DNA of 12,109 nucleotides from CAZJAD01 sp964543855 (lineage in GTDB: Bacteria; Electryoneota; RPQS01; DYHQ01): the NCBI GenBank assembly GCA_964543855.1, contig CAZJAD010000069.1, forward strand, positions 1 to 12,109, given 5' to 3'. The notes below the pieces were generated by a model. That model ran no database searches, was not told where the DNA came from, and worked only from the letters and a program-made list of their open reading frames with translations. Of this stretch, positions 1-6,253 are shown in pieces (the stretch's first letter is position 1; every line of letters begins with the position of its first letter). The translations under genes were made by a program, and so were the position numbers.

Positions 1-581
1 ACCGTTGTGCGCTCCCAATGGTGAAGTCGGCCCACTTGTGAGACAAAATGGCGGAACTCTCGCGGGCGCCAGTGATGGACATGGCCCGGATCGCCGCCGA
101 TGCGAAAACGAACCGATAGCCAGGTCAACCATCGAAACAACGGCTCATAGGGCACGGACAGAAGCAGCCACTGCTGGCTGCAGCGAGCCAACTCGCGCAG
201 GGCTTCCTCCGGCGCGGTCAGATGTTCCAGCACCTGTGACGAAAGCACCAGATCGAAGCGGTTGTCTGGGAAAGGCAAATGGGCGACACTGCTTGCCTGC
301 CATTCCGCCTCCGGACTCTCGTGCCTTGCGAAATCAATCGCATCAGCCGACAGGTCAACGCCCGTCCATTCTCCATCGAACCCCCGCGTCTGCATCGCTC
401 GATAGACAACGCCCTCACCACAGCCCGCGTCCAGCACATGGCGCGCGTTCGTTCGCTTCAGAAGCGAATACATCGCATCAAGATAGAGCTCCAGATGCTT
501 CTGGTAGAGCGCGCCGGAGTATTCCCACTTGCTCAAGTTGGCTGAACGATACCCGACGGGCTTTTCAACAAGAACACCCAA
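1..581 (-). CDS. Class I SAM-dependent methyltransferase (Methyltransf_11 type), 3'-truncated by window edge
   Basis: I read this frame by reverse-complementing the left edge; 193 codons are visible and the frame is open off the window. It has the SAM-binding Rossmann signatures in order: VLDAGCGEG (residues 49-57, motif I), VDLS (75-78, acidic end of beta 2), then FPDNRFDLVLSSQVLEHL (104-121), the usual motif IV of type-11 methyltransferases. A proline-containing strand (LLLSVPYEP) and a HVHHW stretch follow. The N-terminal NLSKWEYSGALYQKH block resembles methyltransferases of cell-surface glycan clusters, from memory. I chose a TTG start at 581 because GGAG lies 5 nt upstream; a GTG at 587 is the alternative. 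It begins about 44 nt after the upstream PHP-like/glycosyltransferase gene with no terminator between, so it is probably the last visible gene of the envelope operon. The substrate is unknown; a sugar or lipid methyl acceptor is inferred from context only. Confidence 0.85.
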   Translation of the reverse strand, partial: MGVLVEKPVGYRSANLSKWEYSGALYQKHLELYLDAMYSLLKRTNARHVLDAGCGEGVVYRAMQTRGFDGEWTGVDLSADAIDFARHESPEAEWQASSVAHLPFPDNRFDLVLSSQVLEHLTAPEEALRELARCSQQWLLLSVPYEPLFRWLTWLSVRFRIGGDPGHVHHWRPREFRHFVSQVGRLHHWERTT

Positions 582-625
582 AACCACTCCACAAAAGGCT
601 AATGACTGCAGCGATAATGCGCGAG

Positions 626-3067
626 CTACTTGTTCACAGTGTCTGTGGGAGTTTCCGCGTTCCAGAATTCATTGAACGCGGTGGTCCAGTCGCGCCTCTC
701 GGCACGCTCCCGCGCTTTCGCGCTCATCTCGCGGCGCAAGGCATCATTTAGAGTGAGCTTTCGCAGCGTCGATTTCCACGCCGCGATGTCATGCCCTGGC
801 AACGCATAACCGCTCTCATCCAGCGCAATGATCTCCTTCGGGCCACCCTCGTCGGCGACAATCGCGGGCAACCCGGAAGCCTGCGCTTCCAGCACCGCGT
901 TCCCATAGGTGTCGGTCGTCGACGGAAAGACGAAGACATCCGCCGATGCATACGCCTGCGCCAGCGACCGCCCTCTGAGGAATCCCGTGAACGCGATATT
1001 CTCGTCGCGATAGGTGCGCCGCAGCTCTTGGAGATAGGGCCCGTCGCCGACGAGAATAAGCGATGCCTTCTTCTTGACATCTTCCTCGGTCAGAAAACTC
1101 TTGAGCACAACATCAAGGTTCTTCTCGCGCGAGATTCTTCCCACATAGAGAATCTTCACCTCGCCGTTCGCCTGCCATTTGGACCAGAATTGCTCGTCGC
1201 GCTGCTTGGGATGAAAAAGTTCGAGATCCGTGCCACGATTGAAAATGAAAAGCCGATCCGGCGGAAATCCGTGATCAACAAGTTGGTCGCGGTAAAAATT
1301 CGACGGTGACCAAACCGTATCGCACTGCCCGTAAAACCATTTCATATACTGCCAGGTCCAGTCTTCCAGCCTTTCATCCTGAGTAATCATGCGCACATGT
1401 TGCGGAAAATCGGTATGGTAGATCCCTCGAACGGGCACATGAAAATACCGCGCAGCCAACAGGGCCACGAGCCCAACCGGCCCGGGCGTACTGATAATGT
1501 ACTCGGTGAATTCACTCTGCTCGAGGACTCGCAGCATCTCCAGGACAGGCGGGATGACAAGCCTTTGCAGCTCGTAATCGGGAATGGCGAATTCTCCGAC
1601 CGGTTCGAAATTGCGGAAGCCCTCTCCATGCGGAGCTCGCTGCTTTGAAACGGAGGAGACAACCACCAGATCTTCTCCCTGCTCCCGAGCCGCGGACAGC
1701 ATTTTGTGAATCGTGAGCGAGACGCCGTTGACATCCACGAGCGTATCGCTGAACCAGGCGCGGCTTGGTCGACGACGCGTCTTCGCCGGCAAACCCAACC
1801 TCGGTGCGAAGCGCTCTTCAAGCTGCCGCAGAAGCGGCCGGTCGCGATTCTGAGCGGCGAACGCGTAGAAGTAGGGCGCGATGACCAACTCAACCGGCAG
1901 AAGCATCGTGAGCATCTGCAGACCTTCGAGGAAACGCGCATGCGTCACATCGTCGACAGCGCGAGACAGCAGCCGGTAAGTGACTCGCCCAGATACATGA
2001 CCTGCCAGGGCATACAGTCGGCGATCTAAAGCAGCCAGGTCCTCGCCCGCGTAGGCAAGCCGACGCTCGGAACGCGGCAGTTCTCGCCATGCGCGAACAA
2101 CTTCGCGCACGAGCCGCCGCTCCATCGGAGTTGCCTTCCGCTGCATTCCGACAAGCTGTTTCGCCATCTGCCAGAAACGATGCCCCTTTTGTGCGACGGT
2201 CAACCGGCGCGGCGGCGATGGCCGGAAAATACGGCTCACAAACTGAGCAAGAAGGTCGGGTGGCTTACCATGGGCCGTCGCCACCGTCTTCTGGTAAAAC
2301 TGAAATGCGACGCGGTACATCGAATGCGCGACCGAAAGCGTCTTCCCTGCCACACCCGCCGGATGACCCGACTTCCCCGCGATGTGCCGCAGAAACTCCT
2401 CCGATGTCCGGCAATCCGGACACTGCACATAGGTCAACCCGACATAATCGCCACAGTAATCGCACGAACCGGCAACATAACCTTTCTGCCAAGGCTTGTC
2501 CGAGTAAGGCGTAACAGACCATTTGTCGGCCAGTGCCTCCATGAACTCTTCCGTCAGGTGTTTGAAGAGCACCTTCAGGAAGATCGCACTTCGTTCCGGT
2601 CGCCCACCGGAGAGACCTTCAAAATAGTCAAACAGAACCAGCAGCCGCTCAATATGGTCCGGGCCCATCCGCGAACTCAAAACATCCAGGGGCGCGGCTA
2701 CCGCGTGGACAATGCCCTTGTCGCGAAGATAATCCCGTACCTCATAGATATTCGAGCGCAGCGCCTGCACTTCACTCAGTTGCGGTTCCGTTATGCCGTA
2801 GAGCAGAATGTCGATCTTACAGCCATCCTCCGGGAAAGCGACCGTTGTACCCGCCGAGACAAAAACTCCCGGCAGGTGCGCGATCTCGGCACAGCCCGCA
2901 ATCGTATCGTTGTCGGTAATGGTCACAAAATCCATCCCACGCCGACGCGCCGCCGAGTAAACCTTTAGCGGCGTCGTCAGGCTTTCCGGCGCTCCAATCC
3001 GTTTCAGGAGCCAGTTAGAAGGCTGATCCGAATACTTCGAATGGACATGTAAGTCGGCTCGTGTCAC
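626..3067 (-). CDS. PHP-like domain fused to GT4 glycosyltransferase, with embedded four-cysteine motif
   Basis: This 813-residue fusion has two recognisable parts. Residues 1-250 resemble a PHP (metal-dependent phosphoesterase) domain: DLHVHS (5-10), FVTITDNDTIAG (47-58) and FPEDGCKID (78-86). Residues 437-805 are a GT-B family 4 glycosyltransferase: SDTLVDVNGVS (440-450), the IYHTDFPQH loop (549-557), ILYVGRISREKN (639-650), LVGDGP (672-677) and the C-terminal TDTYGNAVLEAQASG (718-732), where the EX7E pair is D719/E727. Between them is a helical region with a hydrophobic stretch (about 379-405) that could contact the membrane. The PHP half is odd: the expected TDH reads TDN (51-53), the usual Glu and His ligands read as Thr (74-75) and Ala (125), and the last D-x-H site is a CxxC-x10-CxxC cluster (C202, C205, C216, C219). 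The start is GTG, overlapping the upstream stop as GTGA, so translation is probably coupled. The transferase probably adds a hexose to a lipid acceptor at the inner membrane; donor and acceptor are unknown. Confidence 0.9.
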   Translation of the reverse strand: MTRADLHVHSKYSDQPSNWLLKRIGAPESLTTPLKVYSAARRRGMDFVTITDNDTIAGCAEIAHLPGVFVSAGTTVAFPEDGCKIDILLYGITEPQLSEVQALRSNIYEVRDYLRDKGIVHAVAAPLDVLSSRMGPDHIERLLVLFDYFEGLSGGRPERSAIFLKVLFKHLTEEFMEALADKWSVTPYSDKPWQKGYVAGSCDYCGDYVGLTYVQCPDCRTSEEFLRHIAGKSGHPAGVAGKTLSVAHSMYRVAFQFYQKTVATAHGKPPDLLAQFVSRIFRPSPPRRLTVAQKGHRFWQMAKQLVGMQRKATPMERRLVREVVRAWRELPRSERRLAYAGEDLAALDRRLYALAGHVSGRVTYRLLSRAVDDVTHARFLEGLQMLTMLLPVELVIAPYFYAFAAQNRDRPLLRQLEERFAPRLGLPAKTRRRPSRAWFSDTLVDVNGVSLTIHKMLSAAREQGEDLVVVSSVSKQRAPHGEGFRNFEPVGEFAIPDYELQRLVIPPVLEMLRVLEQSEFTEYIISTPGPVGLVALLAARYFHVPVRGIYHTDFPQHVRMITQDERLEDWTWQYMKWFYGQCDTVWSPSNFYRDQLVDHGFPPDRLFIFNRGTDLELFHPKQRDEQFWSKWQANGEVKILYVGRISREKNLDVVLKSFLTEEDVKKKASLILVGDGPYLQELRRTYRDENIAFTGFLRGRSLAQAYASADVFVFPSTTDTYGNAVLEAQASGLPAIVADEGGPKEIIALDESGYALPGHDIAAWKSTLRKLTLNDALRREMSAKARERAERRDWTTAFNEFWNAETPTDTVNK

Positions 3068-3834
3068 CCGGCGTGTCCTCTCACATACTTCTCCGCTCGC
3101 TCTACAAGGTCATTCATCCGTCGTTCCAACAGCAAACGAAATTCCTCTATGGCAGCCGTGTCTTTTTCGACAGGCGGCAATGGATCATCCAGCAAAACAA
3201 CAGCTCGCGAGAAAGGCTGCGGCACTTGAAAGCGATCCCAACTGCCGAATCTCCACACGCGATTCCCCGCCCAGGTTATCGGAACCACCCAGGCCCCGGC
3301 CATCGCTGCAATCCACGGCGTGCCGATTTTCATCTCCATAGCCGGGCCGCGAGGCCCGTCGCAAATCATCGCCCCCACGGTCCGGTTGCGAATGGCCGCG
3401 ACCAAGTGCCGCGCCGCCGCGCTGCCACCTCGTGTCGATGACCCGCGCACCGTCCAATAGCCCATGCGCGCGATGAGCTGCGACACCATCTCGCCATCCT
3501 CATGGCGGGAGACCATGGCCACGGCCCCCGTCCCGCGATGCCACCAGACAGGCACAAGCATGCGCCCGTGCCACAGAGCGTAGAGAACCGGTTCGCCTTT
3601 CTCCTCGAGCTCTCGCGTCGGCTCGGCATTCACAATCTCGACCCGCGCCCACAGGCATGCAAGCCGAGCCAGCCAGTGCCCGAAACGCGTTGCCAGGAAA
3701 AAGACGATGCGTTTACCCAGAGACTTGCTTTCTCTCGGCGATGAGTCGGGAGGCGATGTCGGCGACTCGTCCGGCGGCTCCGGGTGAACCGAGCTCTTCG
3801 CGAACTCGCTTGAGTTGATTTCGGCAGGACTCAA
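3064..3834 (-). CDS. DUF374 family lysophospholipid acyltransferase-like protein
   Basis: This matches the DUF374 family, related to lysophospholipid acyltransferases and commonly found beside lpxB or Kdo-transferase genes. Numbering from the TTG at 3834 (256 residues), it shows the signature LYALWHGRMLVP (84-95), SRHEDGE (109-115), RGSSTRGG (130-137) and the ICDGPRGPA block (157-165). The N-terminal helix around 41-60 (KRIVFFLATRFGHWLARLAC) probably anchors it to the inner membrane. The likely role is acyl transfer to a lipid A or glycolipid intermediate; the exact reaction is not established for the family. The start is problematic: the frame overlaps the lpxB 3' end by 122 nt, and its first 40 residues are Pro/Ser-rich and unlike the family. 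The only ATG/GTG/TTG upstream of the conserved helix is this TTG, which lacks a clear Shine-Dalgarno; a CTG at 3720 would give a family-like length. The stop overlaps the next gene by 4 nt. Confidence 0.88.
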   Translation of the reverse strand: MSPAEINSSEFAKSSVHPEPPDESPTSPPDSSPRESKSLGKRIVFFLATRFGHWLARLACLWARVEIVNAEPTRELEEKGEPVLYALWHGRMLVPVWWHRGTGAVAMVSRHEDGEMVSQLIARMGYWTVRGSSTRGGSAAARHLVAAIRNRTVGAMICDGPRGPAMEMKIGTPWIAAMAGAWVVPITWAGNRVWRFGSWDRFQVPQPFSRAVVLLDDPLPPVEKDTAAIEEFRLLLERRMNDLVERAEKYVRGHAG

Positions 3835-4912
3835 TGGCTTTCGGATTGGTCAAAAAAGGAAGAATCTCAGCCGCCAACCTTTCGGCGGTAGCACTTCGTT
3901 GCAGGAGTTCCGGCACCACTTTCTCGCCAGCGAGCAAATTCGCCATCGCCACATAGGGCACTTTCACAACTCGCTTGCCCAGCCAGTAGGTCAGCGCCGA
4001 TGTCTTGTAGACAACAACAAACGGATTGCCGAAGTAGGCGGCTTCGACCGTGCCGGAGCCGGACTTCACCCAGGCGGCATTCGCGTGAGCCAGAAGGGCG
4101 TGGGTCTGACCACGCACAGCTGCAATCTGGTTTGTGAGGTGCGCCGCATAGAAACTCGAAGGGATTGTCGGCGCCTCCGCCAGCGCAAAGCGAACTCCCG
4201 GCACGAAGCGCTGCAGAATGGCCGCCGCACGGATCATCACCGGCAGGTGCCGCCTCAGTTCCTGCAACCGTGAACCAGGCAATAGCGCGACAACTCGATC
4301 ATCCGCTTCAATGCCAACAGAGTTGAGAAACTCGCCCCGCGGTGGAATCGGCTCCAATTCATCCAGAAGCGGATGACCGACGAAAGTGCTCGCCAGCCCA
4401 ACCTGGTCGTAGATGCCTGTTTCAAAGGGAAAGATGGCAGCGACATGGTCCGCCAGCCCCGCAAGCTGCTTCGCTCTCCCGGCGCGCCAGGCCCAAACCT
4501 GTGGACTGATATAGTAAAGAACTCTCGGTCGTCGAGACGGTGCCAACCGCCGGACTCTTTGCAGAAGCGAGAAATGAAAACCCGGATAATCAATCAGAAT
4601 GAGCAAATCCGGCAATCGTTGCGCAATTTCCTTCAATACGGTGGCGCGCAGCCGGAAGATAGACGGCAAATGTCGCACGACTTCGGCAAACCCCATCAGA
4701 GACAAGCTCTGCGAGTGTTCGAGCAACTCGACACCTGCCGCCGCCATCTTGTCTCCGCCGATACCGAACAATCTTGCATCAGGAAATCGCTGACGCAAGG
4801 CTGCAACGACACCCGCGCCGTGCACATCGCCACTGGCCTCCCCCGCGGATATGAAGATCGTCGGTCCGAAGTCTTGCGCCCTCCTCACTTCCCCAGAGGC
4901 TGCAACCGGCAT
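3713..4912 (-). CDS. lpxB: Lipid-A-disaccharide synthase LpxB (GT19)
   Basis: LpxB condenses UDP-2,3-diacylglucosamine with 2,3-diacylglucosamine-1-phosphate (lipid X) to form the beta-1,6 lipid A disaccharide at the cytoplasmic face of the inner membrane. The 399 residues match the usual family length. Family motifs appear in order: FISAGEASGDVHGA (20-33), LFGIGGDKM (48-56), MGFAEVVRHLP (73-83), LLILIDYPGFHFSLL (103-117, containing the position of the catalytic Asp known from E. coli, here D108), YYISPQVWAWR (133-143), FVGHPLLDE (177-185), LLPGSR (210-215), VKSGSGTVEAAYFG (282-295) and the MANLLAGE/VPELLQ block (323-338). The ATG start at 4912 has GGAG 4 nt upstream and lies 15 nt after the dehydrogenase stop, which implies one transcript. 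The last 122 nt are shared with the next gene in another frame. No key residue appears missing. This gene shows the host makes a lipid A-type outer membrane. Confidence 0.97.
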   Translation of the reverse strand: MPVAASGEVRRAQDFGPTIFISAGEASGDVHGAGVVAALRQRFPDARLFGIGGDKMAAAGVELLEHSQSLSLMGFAEVVRHLPSIFRLRATVLKEIAQRLPDLLILIDYPGFHFSLLQRVRRLAPSRRPRVLYYISPQVWAWRAGRAKQLAGLADHVAAIFPFETGIYDQVGLASTFVGHPLLDELEPIPPRGEFLNSVGIEADDRVVALLPGSRLQELRRHLPVMIRAAAILQRFVPGVRFALAEAPTIPSSFYAAHLTNQIAAVRGQTHALLAHANAAWVKSGSGTVEAAYFGNPFVVVYKTSALTYWLGKRVVKVPYVAMANLLAGEKVVPELLQRSATAERLAAEILPFLTNPKAIESCRNQLKRVREELGSPGAAGRVADIASRLIAERKQVSG

Positions 4913-4927
4913 TCTACTCCGTGGCGC

Positions 4928-5917
4928 TCACTGTCTGCCCGTCGGCACCTCCACGGTGCCCAGCTTGTCCAGAATCTCCGTGGCGAGTCGCAGAGCTGCC
5001 AATCCATCATCACCCGTTACCGTGGGCGAAACGCCGTCCCGCATCGCTCGTAGAAACTCCGCCTGCTCCATTTCGATAGCGTTGCCCTCAGGCGCTTCCG
5101 GAGCTTCATAAAGGATGTGCCGCTTGATCGCGGCTTTTTCGATTTCGCCCAAAGCCATCGTGCCCGGCACCTTTTCCTCACCCGGCCGTGCGAGGCGATA
5201 GAGTTCTGCTCTCCCGTTCGCGAAATCAAGGGAGATATACGAATCAGCGGCGAACAGACGCATCTTTCGCATCGGGTTGGCGCTGATACGGCTGGCCGTA
5301 ACATTAGCCACCGCTCCCGACGGAAAAGCCAGACGCGCGTTCGCGATGTCCACGCCTTCGGAAATCACCGCGACTCCAACGGCCTCCACTCGCGACGGAT
5401 ACTCGCGGCAAAGCGCCAAAATCAAGTCGAGATCGTGAATCATGAGGTCGAGCACAACCGCCACATCGGTCCCACGTGGACGGAACTGAGAGAGCCGGTG
5501 CGCTTCGACAAATTGCGGACGCGGCCCCTTCTGCCCAAGCGCACGCATCGCCCGGTTGAACCGCTCCACATGCCCGACCTGCAAAGCGAGACCCTTCTTC
5601 TTCGCCAGCGCAACAATCTCTTCAGCTTCAGCTACCTCGCGCGTTATCGGCTTTTCGAGAAAGACATGTTTGTCCTGCTCCAGAGCCTTCTTGGCGATTT
5701 CATAGTGAGAACTCGTCGCCGAGGCGACGATGATCCCGTCCACCGCCCCCAGCAGCGCCTCGAGCGATCCGAAGGCGCGCTTGCCGAATCCACTGGCAAC
5801 CTCAGTCGCACGGCTCTGGTCGGTGTCGAAAAGGCCCACCCAGGCGTCTCCGGTAGCAGCCAGAAGCTTCGCATGAATGGAGCCGAGATAGCCGGCTCCG
5901 ACAAGCCCTACTTTCAC
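4928..5917 (-). CDS. Gfo/Idh/MocA family oxidoreductase, candidate UDP-N-acetylglucosamine 3-dehydrogenase (GnnA-like)
   Basis: This is an NAD(P)-dependent sugar dehydrogenase of the Gfo/Idh/MocA family, 329 residues. Visible features are the N-terminal dinucleotide fold GLVGAGYLGSIHA (4-16), FLEKPI (86-91) with the family Lys89, LQVGHVERFNRA (112-123) and LDLMIHDLDL (156-165), where H161 sits at the usual catalytic position. Its place directly before lpxB suggests it acts on UDP-GlcNAc. GnnA of Acidithiobacillus and Leptospira oxidises the 3-hydroxyl so that GnnB can install an amino group, leading to amide-linked lipid A. That function is inferred; no GnnB aminotransferase is visible here, and other UDP-sugar dehydrogenations are possible. 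I chose the GTG at 5917 over a TTG at 5932 because GGGAG lies 5 nt upstream and the protein then starts MKVGLVGAG as is usual. It is the first gene of the envelope operon, behind a clear promoter. Confidence 0.9.
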   Translation of the reverse strand: MKVGLVGAGYLGSIHAKLLAATGDAWVGLFDTDQSRATEVASGFGKRAFGSLEALLGAVDGIIVASATSSHYEIAKKALEQDKHVFLEKPITREVAEAEEIVALAKKKGLALQVGHVERFNRAMRALGQKGPRPQFVEAHRLSQFRPRGTDVAVVLDLMIHDLDLILALCREYPSRVEAVGVAVISEGVDIANARLAFPSGAVANVTASRISANPMRKMRLFAADSYISLDFANGRAELYRLARPGEEKVPGTMALGEIEKAAIKRHILYEAPEAPEGNAIEMEQAEFLRAMRDGVSPTVTGDDGLAALRLATEILDKLGTVEVPTGRQ

Positions 5918-5922
5918 CCCTT

Positions 5923-5927
5923 CTCCC
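5923..5927 (-). promoter_or_regulatory. Shine-Dalgarno GGGAG deciding the GTG start at 5917
   Basis: GGGAG sits 5 nt before the GTG at 5917. The competing TTG at 5932 would place this purine run inside the coding sequence and has no comparable site of its own. Confidence 0.6.
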
Positions 5928-5955
5928 GACAATCAGCTTCGCACTTAAGTATATC

Positions 5956-5984
5956 AAGATAAAGATTCACACAGCGAAAGTCAA
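5956..5984 (-). promoter_or_regulatory. Sigma70-type promoter of the envelope (lpxB) operon
   Basis: On the minus strand, TTGACT (5984-5979) is followed by a 17-nt spacer and TATCTT (5961-5956). Five of six -35 bases and four of six -10 bases match consensus. Predicted transcription begins near 5949, about 30 nt before the GTG at 5917. An 8-bp palindrome ACTTAAGT (5943-5950) covers the predicted start site. Confidence 0.65.
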
Positions 5985-6090
5985 GCCATTGCACCGTTAC
6001 CTTTGTCATAGGAATCGCGCTCGCCACCCCCTCTCGAACGAGCCACACCATCGCCAGCAGCAGACAGTCAGAGGTGCGATTTCTCTGGCG

Positions 6091-6104
6091 GATTCGGCCG
6101 AATC
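6091..6104. repeat. 14-bp perfect palindrome in the divergent control region
   Basis: GATTCGGCCGAATC is perfectly self-complementary. It lies about 30 bp upstream of the citrate synthase -35 and about 107 bp upstream of the operon promoter on the other strand, a plausible regulator site for either. It has no loop and no T-run, so it is not a terminator. The binding protein is unknown. Confidence 0.45.
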
Positions 6105-6133
6105 AGGGGTGCTTAACCGGCGCAAAAAAGGAG

Positions 6134-6162
6134 TTGACTTTTTGAGAAATATTTCGCATATT
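6134..6162 (+). promoter_or_regulatory. Sigma70-type promoter of citrate synthase
   Basis: TTGACT (6134-6139), a 17-nt spacer and CATATT (6157-6162) form a good housekeeping-type promoter. The -10 matches four of six bases. The predicted start near 6169 gives a leader of about 85 nt. The spacer contains the GAAATATTTC palindrome described separately. Confidence 0.65.
6146..6157. promoter_or_regulatory. Candidate operator box 1: GAAATATTTCGC within the promoter spacer
   Basis: The 12-mer GAAATATTTCGC contains the 10-bp perfect palindrome GAAATATTTC and fills most of the gap between the -35 and -10 of the citrate synthase promoter. A protein bound here would block RNA polymerase. The same 12-mer recurs at 6213-6224. 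Confidence 0.5.
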
Positions 6163-6174
6163 ACTGGTTCCAAG

Positions 6175-6195
6175 GGCTGCCTTACAGCCGGTAAG
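6175..6195 (+). other. Overlapping alternative small hairpins in the citrate synthase leader
   Basis: Two short perfect inverted repeats overlap: GGCTG(6175-6179)/CAGCC(6185-6189) and CTTAC(6181-6185)/GTAAG(6191-6195). They share bases and cannot form together. The stems are only 5 bp, so this may be chance. No known riboswitch is recognised. Confidence 0.25.
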
Positions 6196-6212
6196 TTAAG
6201 AAGATACAACGT

Positions 6213-6224
6213 GAAATATTTCGC
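6213..6224. promoter_or_regulatory. Candidate operator box 2: GAAATATTTCGC in the 5' leader
   Basis: This is an exact second copy of the 12-mer, 67 bp downstream of the first and 30 bp before the start codon. The flanks also agree: G(A/T)GAAATATTTCGC(A/T)TA(T/A)T in both copies, 16 of 19 positions identical. The pair suggests a regulator binding cooperatively across the promoter and early leader. Confidence 0.5.
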
Positions 6225-6253
6225 TTAATCACCTATCCGCAAAGGAGCTGACC

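Noticed and set aside
5..751. A 248-codon open frame on the plus strand
   Set aside because: It crosses the 3' end of the glycosyltransferase gene and is antisense to the methyltransferase, which has clear SAM-binding motifs. The plus-strand product is Pro/Arg/Ser-rich without family features.
2411..2464. Four-cysteine motif as evidence of a separate zinc-finger DNA-binding protein
   Set aside because: The cysteines lie inside the continuous PHP-like reading frame, flanked by PHP-type sequence on both sides, so this is an alteration within the domain and not a separate gene.
6091..6104. Palindrome as a transcription terminator
   Set aside because: It has no loop and no adjacent T-run on either strand, and no gene ends nearby.
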